NCBI GenBank assembly: GCA_039808985.1
Contig: JBDHUC010000001.1
Span: 62,001-126,000, forward strand
Source of the DNA: SXRF01 sp039808985
Lineage (GTDB): Bacteria; Pseudomonadota; Alphaproteobacteria; Rickettsiales; SXRF01
Length of the DNA: 64,000 nt
Direction: 5' to 3'
The notes beneath the pieces were generated by a model. The model had not been told where the DNA came from and did not search any database. It saw nothing but the letters and a program-made list of their open reading frames with translations. Within the stretch, counting starts at the first letter, position 1; each line of letters starts with the position of its first letter. A program made the position numbers and the translations under genes. Of this stretch, positions 35,974-44,431 are shown in pieces.

Positions 35974-36645
35974 ATGGAAATACTATATAATATTTCGGTG
36001 TGGGTAATACCTGTTATGCTGGCTATAATCCTGCATGAAATAGCGCATGGCCTGGCTGCCCTTTATTTCGGTGACAACACCGCCAAACAGGCAGGACGGC
36101 TTAGTTTAAACCCTATAAGGCATATCGACCGAACCGGCACTATTATAATACCGGCTATACTTGTTCTGGTTAAATCACCTGTTGTGTTTGGGTATGCCAA
36201 GCCAGTCCCGGTTGATTTTTCCAACTTGAAGCCGCTGCGGCTTGGGACAATATGTGTTGCGCTTGCCGGACCATTTACCAATTTTATACTTGCGATATGC
36301 GCCGGGATTTTACTCCATATTGATAATTTAATGCCGCAGGAGCAATATCCATGGCTGTTTGATAATATAACCAATATGTTGCTTATTAATTGCGTTCTTA
36401 TGCTGTTTAATTTAATTCCCCTGCCGCCGCTGGATGGTGGAAGGGTAGTAGCAGCAATATTAACCAGAAACCCACAAATATGGTTCGCACGCTATGACAG
36501 GGCCGGGATGATGATATTATTTGCCATTTTATTCCTTCCGGGGTTTTTTGGCTATAATATCGTAAGCGCCAGCCTGCAAAGGCCTATATTATGGCTTATC
36601 GAGCTGATTTTATGGCTTACTGGCAATAATAATGCCATTGCTTAA
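35974..36645 (+). CDS. Site-2 protease family (M50) membrane metallopeptidase
   Basis: Integral-membrane zinc protease of 223 residues with the first metal motif HEIAH (residues 21–25) and the second PPLDGGRVV (about 149–157), in the order expected for M50. It has five to six hydrophobic segments and no PDZ domain, so it is the short SREBP-protease-like type rather than RseP. Its substrate is unknown. It occupies the usual place of scpA–scpB. Confidence 0.9.
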   Translation: MEILYNISVWVIPVMLAIILHEIAHGLAALYFGDNTAKQAGRLSLNPIRHIDRTGTIIIPAILVLVKSPVVFGYAKPVPVDFSNLKPLRLGTICVALAGPFTNFILAICAGILLHIDNLMPQEQYPWLFDNITNMLLINCVLMLFNLIPLPPLDGGRVVAAILTRNPQIWFARYDRAGMMILFAILFLPGFFGYNIVSASLQRPILWLIELILWLTGNNNAIA

Positions 36646-36702
36646 GTGACAAGAGCTAAATTTCCGCTATTATGCAACTATAAAATTATACAGGGGGTCG
36701 AT

Positions 36703-36873
36703 ATGCTTAGTTTACCACATTTACTACTCATTCTGGTGATTGTGCTGCTTTTATTTGGGGCAGGGCGTATACCAAGGGTTATGGGGGATATAGGCAAAGG
36801 TATACGTGCCATGCGCGAAGGCCTTAAAGGCGACGAACAGACAAAAATTGAAGATAAAGATAAAAACCCGTAG
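36703..36873 (+). CDS. tatA: Twin-arginine translocase subunit TatA
   Basis: Pore-forming subunit of the Tat pathway, 56 residues: one N-terminal membrane helix, then FGAGRIPRVMGDIGKGI, the amphipathic helix of TatA, and a short charged tail. AGGGGG precedes ATG 36703; a GTG at 36646 is in frame but would add an unrelated 19-residue leader. It starts the tatA–tatB–tatC operon. Confidence 0.92.
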   Translation: MLSLPHLLLILVIVLLLFGAGRIPRVMGDIGKGIRAMREGLKGDEQTKIEDKDKNP

Positions 36874-36876
36874 GTT

Positions 36877-37185
36877 ATGCTTGATTTTTCCTTCGCTGAG
36901 CTATTGCTGATAGTTATTGTGGCTGTGATATTCATTAAGCCAGGCGACCTGCCTGTGATAATCAGGGCGATTTCAAAGGCCATGAGCAGCATACGCAGCT
37001 TAAGCAATGAGGTTAAGCAGGCATTTGACGACGTAGCCCGTGAAACCGGATTGCATGATGCCAAACAGACTCTTGATGCAGAACTTCGCATGATACAGGG
37101 CGATGACGGGAAAATGTACGAATCCTACGATATTAAAAATATATTAGATAAGCCTGCGGCCAAAAATGACAAACAAGGAAGCTGA
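36877..37185 (+). CDS. tatB: Twin-arginine translocase subunit TatB
   Basis: Substrate-docking partner of TatC, 102 residues. An N-terminal membrane helix (FAELLLIVIVAVIFI) is followed by KPGDLPVIIRAISKA and a long charged amphipathic region. It starts 3 bp after tatA and overlaps tatC by 20 bp. Confidence 0.9.
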   Translation: MLDFSFAELLLIVIVAVIFIKPGDLPVIIRAISKAMSSIRSLSNEVKQAFDDVARETGLHDAKQTLDAELRMIQGDDGKMYESYDIKNILDKPAAKNDKQGS

Positions 37186-37939
37186 GTTGCATACACAGCC
37201 TCTGATTGAGCATATTTACGAGCTTAAAAGGAGAATCATCTATAGCCTGATCGCATTTTTTGCTGCAACCGGGGTATGCTATTATTTCGCGCCGCAGATT
37301 TATGCTTTCCTGGTGCAACCGCTGGCTGATTCATTTCCCGACATGGCCAACCGCCGCCTGATATATACAAGCCTTACCGAAGCATTCCTTACATATTTAA
37401 AACTTGCGGTTTTTGCCGGGGTTTTCCTTTCATTTCCGGTTATCGCAACCCAGTTTTACCTGTTCCTTGCCCCAGGGTTATACAAAAAAGAGCGCCAGGC
37501 TCTGATTCCATATCTCATAGCAGCTCCCAGCCTTTTTATCGCCGGGGCAGCCTTTGTTTATTATATGATCTTCCCGGCGGCATGGAAATTTTTTCTTGGA
37601 TTTGAGTCAAATGGTTTACATGGTGGCCTGCCCATACAGCTTGAGGCAAAGGTAAGTGATTACCTGAATCTTGTAATGCATCTTATGCTGGCTTTCGGGC
37701 TTTCGTTCCAACTCCCGGTAGTGCTTGTTCTTCTGGTGCGTTCAGGAATGGTGCAGCTTGCAACTTTAAAGCGTGGCCGGCGTTATGCCATAGTCCTTAT
37801 AGTCACTGTTGCCGCTTTTATAACCCCACCTGATATTTTCAGCCAGATTGCGCTTTCCGTTCCGCTTTATATGCTCTATGAAATATCAATTTTATTATGC
37901 CGGAATGTTAAGCAGGAACCAGAAGAAACAGAATTATAG
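37166..37939 (+). CDS. tatC: Sec-independent protein translocase TatC
   Basis: Six-helix receptor for twin-arginine signal peptides, 257 residues. It has the N-terminal cytoplasmic signature LIEHIYELKRRI, with the conserved Glu and Arg, and the family's FLAPGLYKKERQ in the first periplasmic/cytoplasmic region. FITPPDIFSQ is near the last helices. It overlaps tatB and precedes serS. Confidence 0.94.
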   Translation: MTNKEAELHTQPLIEHIYELKRRIIYSLIAFFAATGVCYYFAPQIYAFLVQPLADSFPDMANRRLIYTSLTEAFLTYLKLAVFAGVFLSFPVIATQFYLFLAPGLYKKERQALIPYLIAAPSLFIAGAAFVYYMIFPAAWKFFLGFESNGLHGGLPIQLEAKVSDYLNLVMHLMLAFGLSFQLPVVLVLLVRSGMVQLATLKRGRRYAIVLIVTVAAFITPPDIFSQIALSVPLYMLYEISILLCRNVKQEPEETEL

Positions 37940-37944
37940 ACCAG

Positions 37945-37964
37945 GCCCCGCAGCAAGTGCGGGG
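37945..37964 (+). promoter_or_regulatory. Small GC hairpin before serS
   Basis: A 6 bp perfect stem (CCCCGC/GCGGGG) lies between tatC and serS, immediately before the serS ribosome binding site AAGGAG. It lacks a T-run, so it is more likely an mRNA structure affecting serS translation or message processing than a terminator. Confidence 0.45.
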
Positions 37965-37981
37965 TGGTAAAGGAGAAGAAT

Positions 37982-39265
37982 ATGCACGATATAAAATATA
38001 TAAGAAACAATCCCCAGGAATTTGACGCAGGCCTTGCACGCCGTGGCCTTGCTCCGCTTTCCGCTGAAATTTTAAGGCTGGATGAGGAAAAGAGGGCTGT
38101 GCAGACAGAATTGCAGGAACTGCTTTCCAAGCGTAACAGCTTTGCTAAAAAAATAGGCGAAGCAAAACGCAGCGGTGCTGACACTACGCAGATAATGGAA
38201 GAATCCAGGCTGGTTAATGATAAAATAGCCGGGTTGGAAAGCGCGCTTTCAGGCCGGGGGAAATTAGAGGAGATGCTTGAAACCATCCCAAACCTTCCGG
38301 CTGCCGATGTGCCAGACGGCGCGGACGAGCATGGTAACAAACAAGTACGGATAGTTGGCGAGAAGCCAAAAATGGATTTTGCTCCAAAGCTGCATGACGA
38401 ACTTGGAGTTGCCTTGAAACTAATGGATTTTGACGCAGCAGCGAAATTATCAGGTGCAAGGTTCGTTGTTCTAAAAGGTGCGCTTGCAAAAATGGAGCGT
38501 GCCCTTGCCAGTTTTATGCTCGATATTCACACCAACGCCAATAATCCAAATTTAGGTGGTTATACGGAGCATGTGCCGCCGTTTCTGGTGCGTGATAACG
38601 CTGTTTATGGAACAGGGCAGCTACCTAAATTCTCTGAAGATCTGTTCAAAACAGAAAATGGCTTCTGGCTGATACCAACTGCTGAAGTTCCGCTTACCAA
38701 TCTGGTAGCCGATTCAATTATTGACGCTGATAGCCTGCCTATACGCATGACCGCATACACTCCTTGTTTCCGTTCAGAAGCCGGGGCTGCTGGCAAGGAT
38801 ACTCGCGGAATGATACGCCAGCACCAGTTCTCTAAGGTGGAGCTGGTTAGCATTACCTCTGCCGATAAGTCTGAAGAAGAGCATGAGCGCATGACAGGTT
38901 GTGCCGAAGAAATATTAAAACGCCTCGGGCTGCATTACCGGGTTATGCTGCTTTGCACAGGGGATATGGGGTTTGGTTCACAAAAAACCTATGACCTGGA
39001 AGTATGGATGCCTGGACAGAATGCTTTTCGTGAAATATCAAGCTGTTCCAATTGCGGTGCATTCCAGGCACGCAGGATGAAAGCGCGCAGCAAGGCAAAA
39101 GGCGCTAAGGAAACCGAATTTGTGCATACGCTGAACGGCTCCGGGCTTGCTATTGGCCGCACTATGGTTGCAATCCTTGAAAATTACCAGCAGGCTGACG
39201 GAAGCATATTAGTTCCGGAAGCCCTCAGGCCTTATATGGGTGGATTGAAAGTGATTAGTGGTTAG
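37982..39265 (+). CDS. serS: Seryl-tRNA synthetase
   Basis: Class II synthetase of 427 residues from ATG 37982, preceded by AAGGAG. The N-terminal coiled-coil arm binds tRNA-Ser (about residues 30–100). The catalytic domain has motif 2 PCFRSEAGAAGKDTRGMIRQHQF and motif 3 GSGLAIGRTMVAILENYQ. The last codons, encoding VISG, come from a heptamer repeat that continues into the surE leader. Confidence 0.95.
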   Translation: MHDIKYIRNNPQEFDAGLARRGLAPLSAEILRLDEEKRAVQTELQELLSKRNSFAKKIGEAKRSGADTTQIMEESRLVNDKIAGLESALSGRGKLEEMLETIPNLPAADVPDGADEHGNKQVRIVGEKPKMDFAPKLHDELGVALKLMDFDAAAKLSGARFVVLKGALAKMERALASFMLDIHTNANNPNLGGYTEHVPPFLVRDNAVYGTGQLPKFSEDLFKTENGFWLIPTAEVPLTNLVADSIIDADSLPIRMTAYTPCFRSEAGAAGKDTRGMIRQHQFSKVELVSITSADKSEEEHERMTGCAEEILKRLGLHYRVMLLCTGDMGFGSQKTYDLEVWMPGQNAFREISSCSNCGAFQARRMKARSKAKGAKETEFVHTLNGSGLAIGRTMVAILENYQQADGSILVPEALRPYMGGLKVISG

Positions 39266-39338
39266 TGGATGGCGAATAGTGGGGAAAGAAAACAAGACTA
39301 TGCCTAAACACAAATCACTAACTACTAGCCGTCAGAAA
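39249..39338. repeat. Heptamer repeats across the serS–surE junction
   Basis: From 39250 the sequence has a 7 bp period with units such as GTGATTA, GTGGTTA and GTGGATG. About 40 bp later the complementary units appear (CACTAACTACTAG), so the two parts can pair. The repeat supplies the last codons of serS and several N-terminal codons of surE. Similar heptamers occur at 49751–49839. Confidence 0.6.
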
Positions 39339-40100
39339 ACGCCCCGTATCTTAGTGACTAACGACGATGGGATAAACGCGGAAGGCCTTAAAATACTCGA
39401 AGAAATTGCGCTTGCCATTTCCGATGATGTGTGGGTGGTGGCTCCTGAAACCGAGCAAAGCGGCGTTGCCCATTCACTGACCCTGCATTTGCCTGTGCGG
39501 GTACGTAAAATTTCGGCAAAGCGCTTTGCTGTTGGTGGCACACCAACTGATTGTGTGCTGCTTGCGGTCAAAGAGATAATTCCGGTAAAGCAAAAGAATG
39601 TTTCCCTGATATTATCAGGCGTCAATCATGGCTCCAATGTTGGCGATGATGTCACCTATTCAGGAACTATCGCCGCTGCCATGGAGGGTACGATACTACA
39701 TGTTCCTTCTATTGCGCTCAGCATGTCTAATGGTGATTCAAATGGGATTAACTGGAAAACCGCGCAGAAACACGCTCCTGATCTAATTAAGAATCTACTC
39801 AAAGTAGGCTGGGAAGATAACGTGCTAATCAATATGAATTTTCCTAATTGTCCACCAGGAAAGCTAAAAGGCGTGCAGGTTTGCCAGCAGGGAAAAAGGA
39901 TTATGAATATAAACCTTAGCGAACGTACTGATCCTAAAGGGCGCCCATATTTCTGGCTTGGTGGGGAGCGCGATAATACGCCGGAAAAACCTGATGTTGA
40001 TATTGATTATTTACAAAAAGGATTCATCACCATCACCCCCATCTGCATGGATCTTACAGACTATAAATCACTTGAAAAAATACGCTCTATTTTTAATTAA
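39300..40100 (+). CDS. surE: 5'/3'-nucleotidase SurE
   Basis: Metal-dependent nucleotidase acting on nucleoside monophosphates, 266 residues from ATG 39300. It has LVTNDDGI (metal-binding Asp-Asp), APETEQSGVAHSLT, GTPTDCV and LSGVNHGSNVGDDVTYSGTI. The first ~15 residues are not part of the fold and are partly encoded by heptamer repeats. A GTG at 39258 is also in frame. It is followed by pcm, the classic stress-survival pairing. Confidence 0.93.
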   Translation: MPKHKSLTTSRQKTPRILVTNDDGINAEGLKILEEIALAISDDVWVVAPETEQSGVAHSLTLHLPVRVRKISAKRFAVGGTPTDCVLLAVKEIIPVKQKNVSLILSGVNHGSNVGDDVTYSGTIAAAMEGTILHVPSIALSMSNGDSNGINWKTAQKHAPDLIKNLLKVGWEDNVLINMNFPNCPPGKLKGVQVCQQGKRIMNINLSERTDPKGRPYFWLGGERDNTPEKPDVDIDYLQKGFITITPICMDLTDYKSLEKIRSIFN

Positions 40101-40125
40101 AAATTAAGTTTTTTTTGCTACGCAT

Positions 40126-40824
40126 GTGAGTGTGAACCATATAGTAAAATCGCGAACAGTTTATCATTCCTCGCCGACCTTGCCGGTGGCTGAGGATGAG
40201 GCTTCGCAACGTATAAGATTATTGATGAAGCTACGCAGCAGCGGCATACGCGATGCTGCAGTGCTCTCGGCTATGGAGTCGATTCCAAGGGAATTATTTG
40301 TCGAGGATGTTTTTCGTGAACATGCTTATGACGATACCGCGCTGCCAATAGCCCTGGGACAGACTATCAGCCAGCCTACTATAGTTGCTATGATGACTGT
40401 GGCATTAGAGGTTAAACCAAGAATGAGGGTTCTGGAAATTGGCACAGGATCAGGATACCAGGCGGCAGTGCTGGCCAAACTGGCAAGAAGGGTATATAGT
40501 GTGGAGCGCCATAAGAACCTGCTGGCTATTGCTGAGCAGCGTTTTTTGCAATTACGGCTTACTAATATCGTCACTAAGCGCGGTGATGGCGCCAAAGGTT
40601 GGAAAGAGGCGGCACCGTTTGAGCGAATCATAGTGACAGCGGCAGCTAAGGAAATTCCTGCGGCTCTGGTTGAACAACTGGCAGCAGGCGGGATTATGGT
40701 TATTCCGGTTGGCGAAAATGTAGCGAACCAGAAGCTTATGCGCCTTACTAAAGGCGAAGATGGGAAAACATTTATAGAATCCTTGATGGATGTGCGTTTT
40801 GTGCCGCTGGTCGAGGAAAGATAG
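40126..40824 (+). CDS. pcm: Protein-L-isoaspartate O-methyltransferase
   Basis: SAM-dependent repair enzyme that methylates isoaspartyl residues in aged proteins. The 232-residue protein has the family signatures IPRELFV, DTALPIALGQTISQPTIVA, VLEIGTGSGYQAAVLA and IVTAAAKEIPAAL. GTG at 40126 appears to be the start. It lies between surE and the NlpD-like gene, as in many proteobacteria. Confidence 0.94.
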   Translation: MSVNHIVKSRTVYHSSPTLPVAEDEASQRIRLLMKLRSSGIRDAAVLSAMESIPRELFVEDVFREHAYDDTALPIALGQTISQPTIVAMMTVALEVKPRMRVLEIGTGSGYQAAVLAKLARRVYSVERHKNLLAIAEQRFLQLRLTNIVTKRGDGAKGWKEAAPFERIIVTAAAKEIPAALVEQLAAGGIMVIPVGENVANQKLMRLTKGEDGKTFIESLMDVRFVPLVEER

Positions 40825-40833
40825 GATAAGTTT

Positions 40834-41721
40834 ATGTTAAAAAATTATTATACGGCCAGCATTCTTTTAGCCTTTGTAATTTGTGGCTGTACCCAGCAAT
40901 CTTCTGCGCCGGTTGATTATAAAGGCGCGCAAAGCTATACGCGCGGCAGCCAGTCTTATAATTCTTCACGTTCTTCCTCCTATAACAGCTATAATGGGGG
41001 AACAAACCCGGCCTATACTGCGCCTGTCCCCCAGGAAACAGTACAGGATGCCTCTGTAGGCTCCATCGGAGTAAGCGATTTATCAGCGCCGGATAAAAAT
41101 TCAGCACCTGCCGCGCTTGTCACTTCGCCAAACCAGGATTCATATAGCGATTCACAAATAATTACCGAACGCCCGCCAGCTCCTAAGCCACAAGGCAGAA
41201 GCTCAAAGCCAGCAGTAAAAACCACGGTGAATCCATGGACCAACAAGCCGCGCAGCTCGAATGATACTAAGCAAACTCGTAAGCATGAGGTTAAGCTTGC
41301 CAAGGCCAGTATCCCGCAAAAAGATACAACTGATTTAAAATGGCCGGTTGCCGGGCGGAAGGTTATTTCCAATTTTGGCTCCAAAGGCAGGGGTAAGGCC
41401 AATGATGGCATTAATATAGCTGGTGCAGAAGGCGACCCGGTATGGGCAGCAGCCGATGGGCAGGTTGTTTATGCCAGCAACCGGCTTAAAGGGTTTGGCA
41501 ATATGGTGTTCATAAAGCATCCCGGTGGGAAAACCACGAGTTATGCGCATTTAAGCCGGACCAAAGTTGCTTTAAATGAAAAGGTAAAGCGCGGTGATGT
41601 TATAGGTTATATAGGCAAAACCGGAAATGTAAAAACCCCTCAGCTCTTTTTCTCCCTGCATAAGGGCAAGGAAGCCGTCAATCCTCAAAAATATATGAGC
41701 AGCGAAATAGCTGGGCTTTGA
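40834..41721 (+). CDS. nlpD: NlpD-like lipoprotein with degenerate LytM domain
   Basis: Outer-membrane lipoprotein that probably activates a cell-wall amidase at division. The signal peptide ends in a lipobox-like FVICGC (Cys20). A Ser/Tyr/Pro-rich linker follows, with a C-terminal LytM/M23 domain (about 168–290). The catalytic residues of active M23 peptidases are missing: the first motif reads NDGINIA instead of HxGxDI, and the HxH motif reads FFSLH. This matches the inactive regulatory NlpD/EnvC type. No LysM domain is visible. Confidence 0.83.
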   Translation: MLKNYYTASILLAFVICGCTQQSSAPVDYKGAQSYTRGSQSYNSSRSSSYNSYNGGTNPAYTAPVPQETVQDASVGSIGVSDLSAPDKNSAPAALVTSPNQDSYSDSQIITERPPAPKPQGRSSKPAVKTTVNPWTNKPRSSNDTKQTRKHEVKLAKASIPQKDTTDLKWPVAGRKVISNFGSKGRGKANDGINIAGAEGDPVWAAADGQVVYASNRLKGFGNMVFIKHPGGKTTSYAHLSRTKVALNEKVKRGDVIGYIGKTGNVKTPQLFFSLHKGKEAVNPQKYMSSEIAGL

Positions 41722-41771
41722 GGGCATGGCATTGCATTTGGCTTTTATAATTCCGAGTAAAATGATGAATC

Positions 41772-41962
41772 ATTGCTCAAATGCCGTCATTGCGAGGGCG
41801 TAAGCCTGCGGCAATCCATTTGCTGGATGTGTCGTCATCTTGCGAATTGCAATAGCAATTGCGCAGGATCTCAGGATATTTTTTCAGCTTGTCATGCCGC
41901 CGTATGGCGGTATCCGGTATTAAGCCTAAGGCCCAGACCCCGCAACTGGTGCTGGGTCTGGG
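41772..41962. repeat. Cluster of intergenic palindromic repeats
   Basis: The intergenic region contains four adjacent palindromic units. They are a CGTCATTGCGAGG…GGCAATCC unit (about 41780–41819), a GCGAATTGC/GCAATTGCGC hairpin (41839–41871), a TCATGCCGCC/GGCGGTAT hairpin (41890–41920) and a CCCAGACCC/GGGTCTGGG hairpin (41932–41962). Other copies of single units are at 9898–9944 and 63810–63841. Between convergent genes they may act as bidirectional terminators. Confidence 0.7.
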
Positions 41963-41969
41963 CTGTATG

Positions 41970-42179
41970 CTATATTCCTCTTCCGGCAATTTCCGACTGT
42001 GGATTAGCGTTTTTATAATCAACCATAATTCTAGCAACCAGATTTTTTGCATCTGGGTTATTAAGTAATGAATGCTTTATAATAGTAGCTGCACCTGGAT
42101 TTTTCTGACCAGTCAACTCCCGGTCAACGTACCAATGTATAGCCCTTACTTCTTGTTCATTTGGTTGATACGCTGCCAT
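41970..42179 (-). CDS. Small hypothetical protein (69 aa)
   Basis: Unrecognised soluble, mainly helical protein. The start is ATG 42179 because AGGAGA lies 5 bp upstream; the frame is open to 42227 but has no support there. It contains a Trp-Tyr-rich helix (EVRAIHWYVDREL) and a KNP turn. A TGTAACA heptamer is 41 bp upstream of the start at 42220–42226, like those before the gene at 8061. Confidence 0.65.
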   Translation of the reverse strand: MAAYQPNEQEVRAIHWYVDRELTGQKNPGAATIIKHSLLNNPDAKNLVARIMVDYKNANPQSEIAGRGI

Positions 42180-42291
42180 AAACTCTCCTATGCATCTGTT
42201 GTTGTTAAGTAAGCAGAAGTGTAACAACTTATAGTAATTTTAACAGTGACAGTTTTATTACAAGATTAATGCATTGTTTTACATATATTAT

Positions 42292-43152
42292 TTACAAAAG
42301 CCTTTTGCCCATTTTTCCGGCGAGGTCCTGTATGAACTGCCATGCCACCCGGCCACTGCGCGCCCCGCGGGTTATCTGCCATTCAAGGGCCTTTTTCTTT
42401 AAATCATCAGGCGCTATGTCCAGCTTGTAGCGTTTTACATAGCCCTCAACTATATTGAGATAGGTATCCTGCGAGCAGGAATAAAAGCCGATCCAAAGGC
42501 CGAAGCGGTCTGAGAGAGATACTTTTTCTTCCATAGGTTCGCCGCCATGAATTGCCGCATTGCTTTCATTTTCAATCATTTCCCGCGCCATCAAATGGCG
42601 GCGGTTGGATGTTGCGTAAAACAATATATGCGACGGGCGGCCTTCAATCCCACCATCAAGTATGGATTTAAGGGATTTATAACTGCTGTCATTACTATCG
42701 AATGACAAATCATCGCAAAAAATTATAAAGCGGCGGATAACCCAGCCACGCAAGGTTTGGATAAGCTGCGGCAGGGTTGCTATATCTTCGCGGTGTATTT
42801 CAACCAGCACCAAAGACCTTGGGTTAAGTTGGTTTACATGTGAGTAAACAGACTTAACCAGGGAGCTTTTGCCCATGCCCCTGGCGCCCCAGAGCAATAC
42901 ATTATTTGCTGGCAGGGATTTTGCAAACTGCATGGTATTGGCAAGCAATGCATCCCTTGCTTCGTCTATACCCTGAAGCAGGTTAATATCCATTGCGTCC
43001 GGATATTCAACCGGTATCAGGCTTCTTTCCTCCGCGTTCCACACATAAGCATCGGCGTTTTTAATATCGGCGGGTGGTTTCGCCTTTGGCAGCATTTCTT
43101 CCAGCGCGGTTGCTATACGCTGTAAAACCCTGATTGCGTCCTGCGTTGTCAT
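42292..43152 (-). CDS. DUF815 family ATP-binding protein
   Basis: AAA-like ATPase of unknown function, 286 residues. The Walker A motif is GARGMGKSS (about 86–94), Walker B IIFCDDLSF (about 140), and sensor-like FYATSNRRHLM (about 175). The later motif LSDRFGLWIGFYSC is typical of DUF815. The alphaproteobacterial members often follow the tatABC–serS–surE–pcm–nlpD cluster, as here. It starts 7 bp after the universal stress protein gene. Confidence 0.88.
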   Translation of the reverse strand: MTTQDAIRVLQRIATALEEMLPKAKPPADIKNADAYVWNAEERSLIPVEYPDAMDINLLQGIDEARDALLANTMQFAKSLPANNVLLWGARGMGKSSLVKSVYSHVNQLNPRSLVLVEIHREDIATLPQLIQTLRGWVIRRFIIFCDDLSFDSNDSSYKSLKSILDGGIEGRPSHILFYATSNRRHLMAREMIENESNAAIHGGEPMEEKVSLSDRFGLWIGFYSCSQDTYLNIVEGYVKRYKLDIAPDDLKKKALEWQITRGARSGRVAWQFIQDLAGKMGKRLL

Positions 43153-43159
43153 ATTCGTG

Positions 43160-43666
43160 CTAAACCAATGTTGAAAGCTGCTGGTCGGTCAAATTGCCGG
43201 GAACCATTAGTATCGGTGTTAACAAAGTGCTGTTAAGCTGGCCTGCAAGCCATGCGGAAAGCTTGCTTATCCCAGCATGTTGTTGCTGGGTTACGCCTAG
43301 AACCAATATTATTATATTAGGGTCGTTCATAGCTGTTTCTATGATTTTTTCCCCTGGCGAACCTTCAAGAAGCAGCAATGTAGGAGTAATTCCGAAATTT
43401 TCCTGGGCTTCTGCGCTTAATGATGCAAGCAGGGCTTCTCCTTCATTCAGGCGTTCGATGCGCATTCGGTCCGCTATTGAACCCAGGGTCTGAAAATCAA
43501 CTGGCGGCGCCACATGCAATAAGGTTATATGGCCAGAGCGAGCCTTTACTTTCATGCAGGCAAGACGCAGGGCTACCCTGCATTCCTTACGTCCGTCAAC
43601 GCAAACAAGGTAGCGACGGTTACTTGATGCCGGAATAACAATTTCCTTATTTTCCTGTTCTTCCAT
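43160..43666 (-). CDS. Universal stress protein family
   Basis: UspA-fold protein of 168 residues with an N-terminal strand RYLVCVDGRKECRVALRLA, then LLHVAPP, and a final strand LTPILMVPG. The ATP-binding GX2GX9G motif is not clearly preserved (the region reads LGVTQQQHAGIS), so it may not bind ATP. GGGAGG precedes the start. It is followed by the DUF815 gene. Confidence 0.85.
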   Translation of the reverse strand: MEEQENKEIVIPASSNRRYLVCVDGRKECRVALRLACMKVKARSGHITLLHVAPPVDFQTLGSIADRMRIERLNEGEALLASLSAEAQENFGITPTLLLLEGSPGEKIIETAMNDPNIIILVLGVTQQQHAGISKLSAWLAGQLNSTLLTPILMVPGNLTDQQLSTLV

Positions 43667-43690
43667 AATTCCTCCCTGAGCGTTTTATCT

Positions 43691-44431
43691 TTAAGTTCTA
43701 ACCTCAAATAGTCGCCCACTCAACCATCCTGCGGATAATGCCAGTATAATTGCCGATATGCCGTATAATACAGGAGAATTATGGGCATAATTATAAATAA
43801 ATGCATCCAATCCGCTTTTTACAACATTTATAGGCATTGATTGCATTCCTACCACTTCTCCATCGCTTATAAGATATATTTCAGCGGTATAATCACCAGG
43901 TGGTATACTATCAGAAAATTCTATAACCGTTTTAAAGAGTGTTTCGCTCATAAACCCTATATTTTCAGGGTTTGTTGCATAAAGCTTGTTCACATGCTGG
44001 TGATCTAGGAAAGCGGTCTGGAATTCACTGAATTTATCAGTTTCCATTTCGGATGACGCGTTGGTAAACAGGTTTTCCTCACCAATGCCAAGCCTTTTGA
44101 AAAGAGCTGATTTATTTATTTCGGATAAAGGCTTGCTGCTTGCTACTGCATAGTAATCCGGAACATCATAAAATTTCATGCGGTCATGGTTTATCCATAT
44201 ACCTGCGAATTTTTCTTTTTTACGTATCATGTAGTTTTTTTTAGGGCCACGCACCACAACCACTATATCCCCGCTATCATTACGCACACCGAATAAAAAC
44301 ATGCGAGTGCCGTTGAACCCGGCATCCATCGCTATGCTATAGTTGGAGAGATCCGCAACTAACGGTGCTGCATTTGCATGTGGCGCAAGCAATAAAAAAA
44401 CAAGCATCAATAAGCTGAAAAATTTAGTCAT
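43691..44431 (-). CDS. TIGR02186 family transmembrane protein
   Basis: Conserved alphaproteobacterial protein of 246 residues with a signal peptide (ending ANAAP), a periplasmic beta-rich domain with VVVRGP and RKKEKFAGIWINHDRM, and one C-terminal membrane helix. Its genes consistently lie next to TauE/SafE exporters, as here with an 8 bp overlap, which suggests a periplasmic partner of that transporter. Its biochemical role is unknown. Confidence 0.82.
   Translation of the reverse strand: MTKFFSLLMLVFLLLAPHANAAPLVADLSNYSIAMDAGFNGTRMFLFGVRNDSGDIVVVVRGPKKNYMIRKKEKFAGIWINHDRMKFYDVPDYYAVASSKPLSEINKSALFKRLGIGEENLFTNASSEMETDKFSEFQTAFLDHQHVNKLYATNPENIGFMSETLFKTVIEFSDSIPPGDYTAEIYLISDGEVVGMQSMPINVVKSGLDAFIYNYAHNSPVLYGISAIILALSAGWLSGRLFEVRT

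Noticed and set aside
41777..42068. Open frames of 69–91 codons on both strands near 41.9 kb.
   Set aside because: They run through the palindromic repeat cluster; there is no ribosome binding site and the translations only reflect the repeats.
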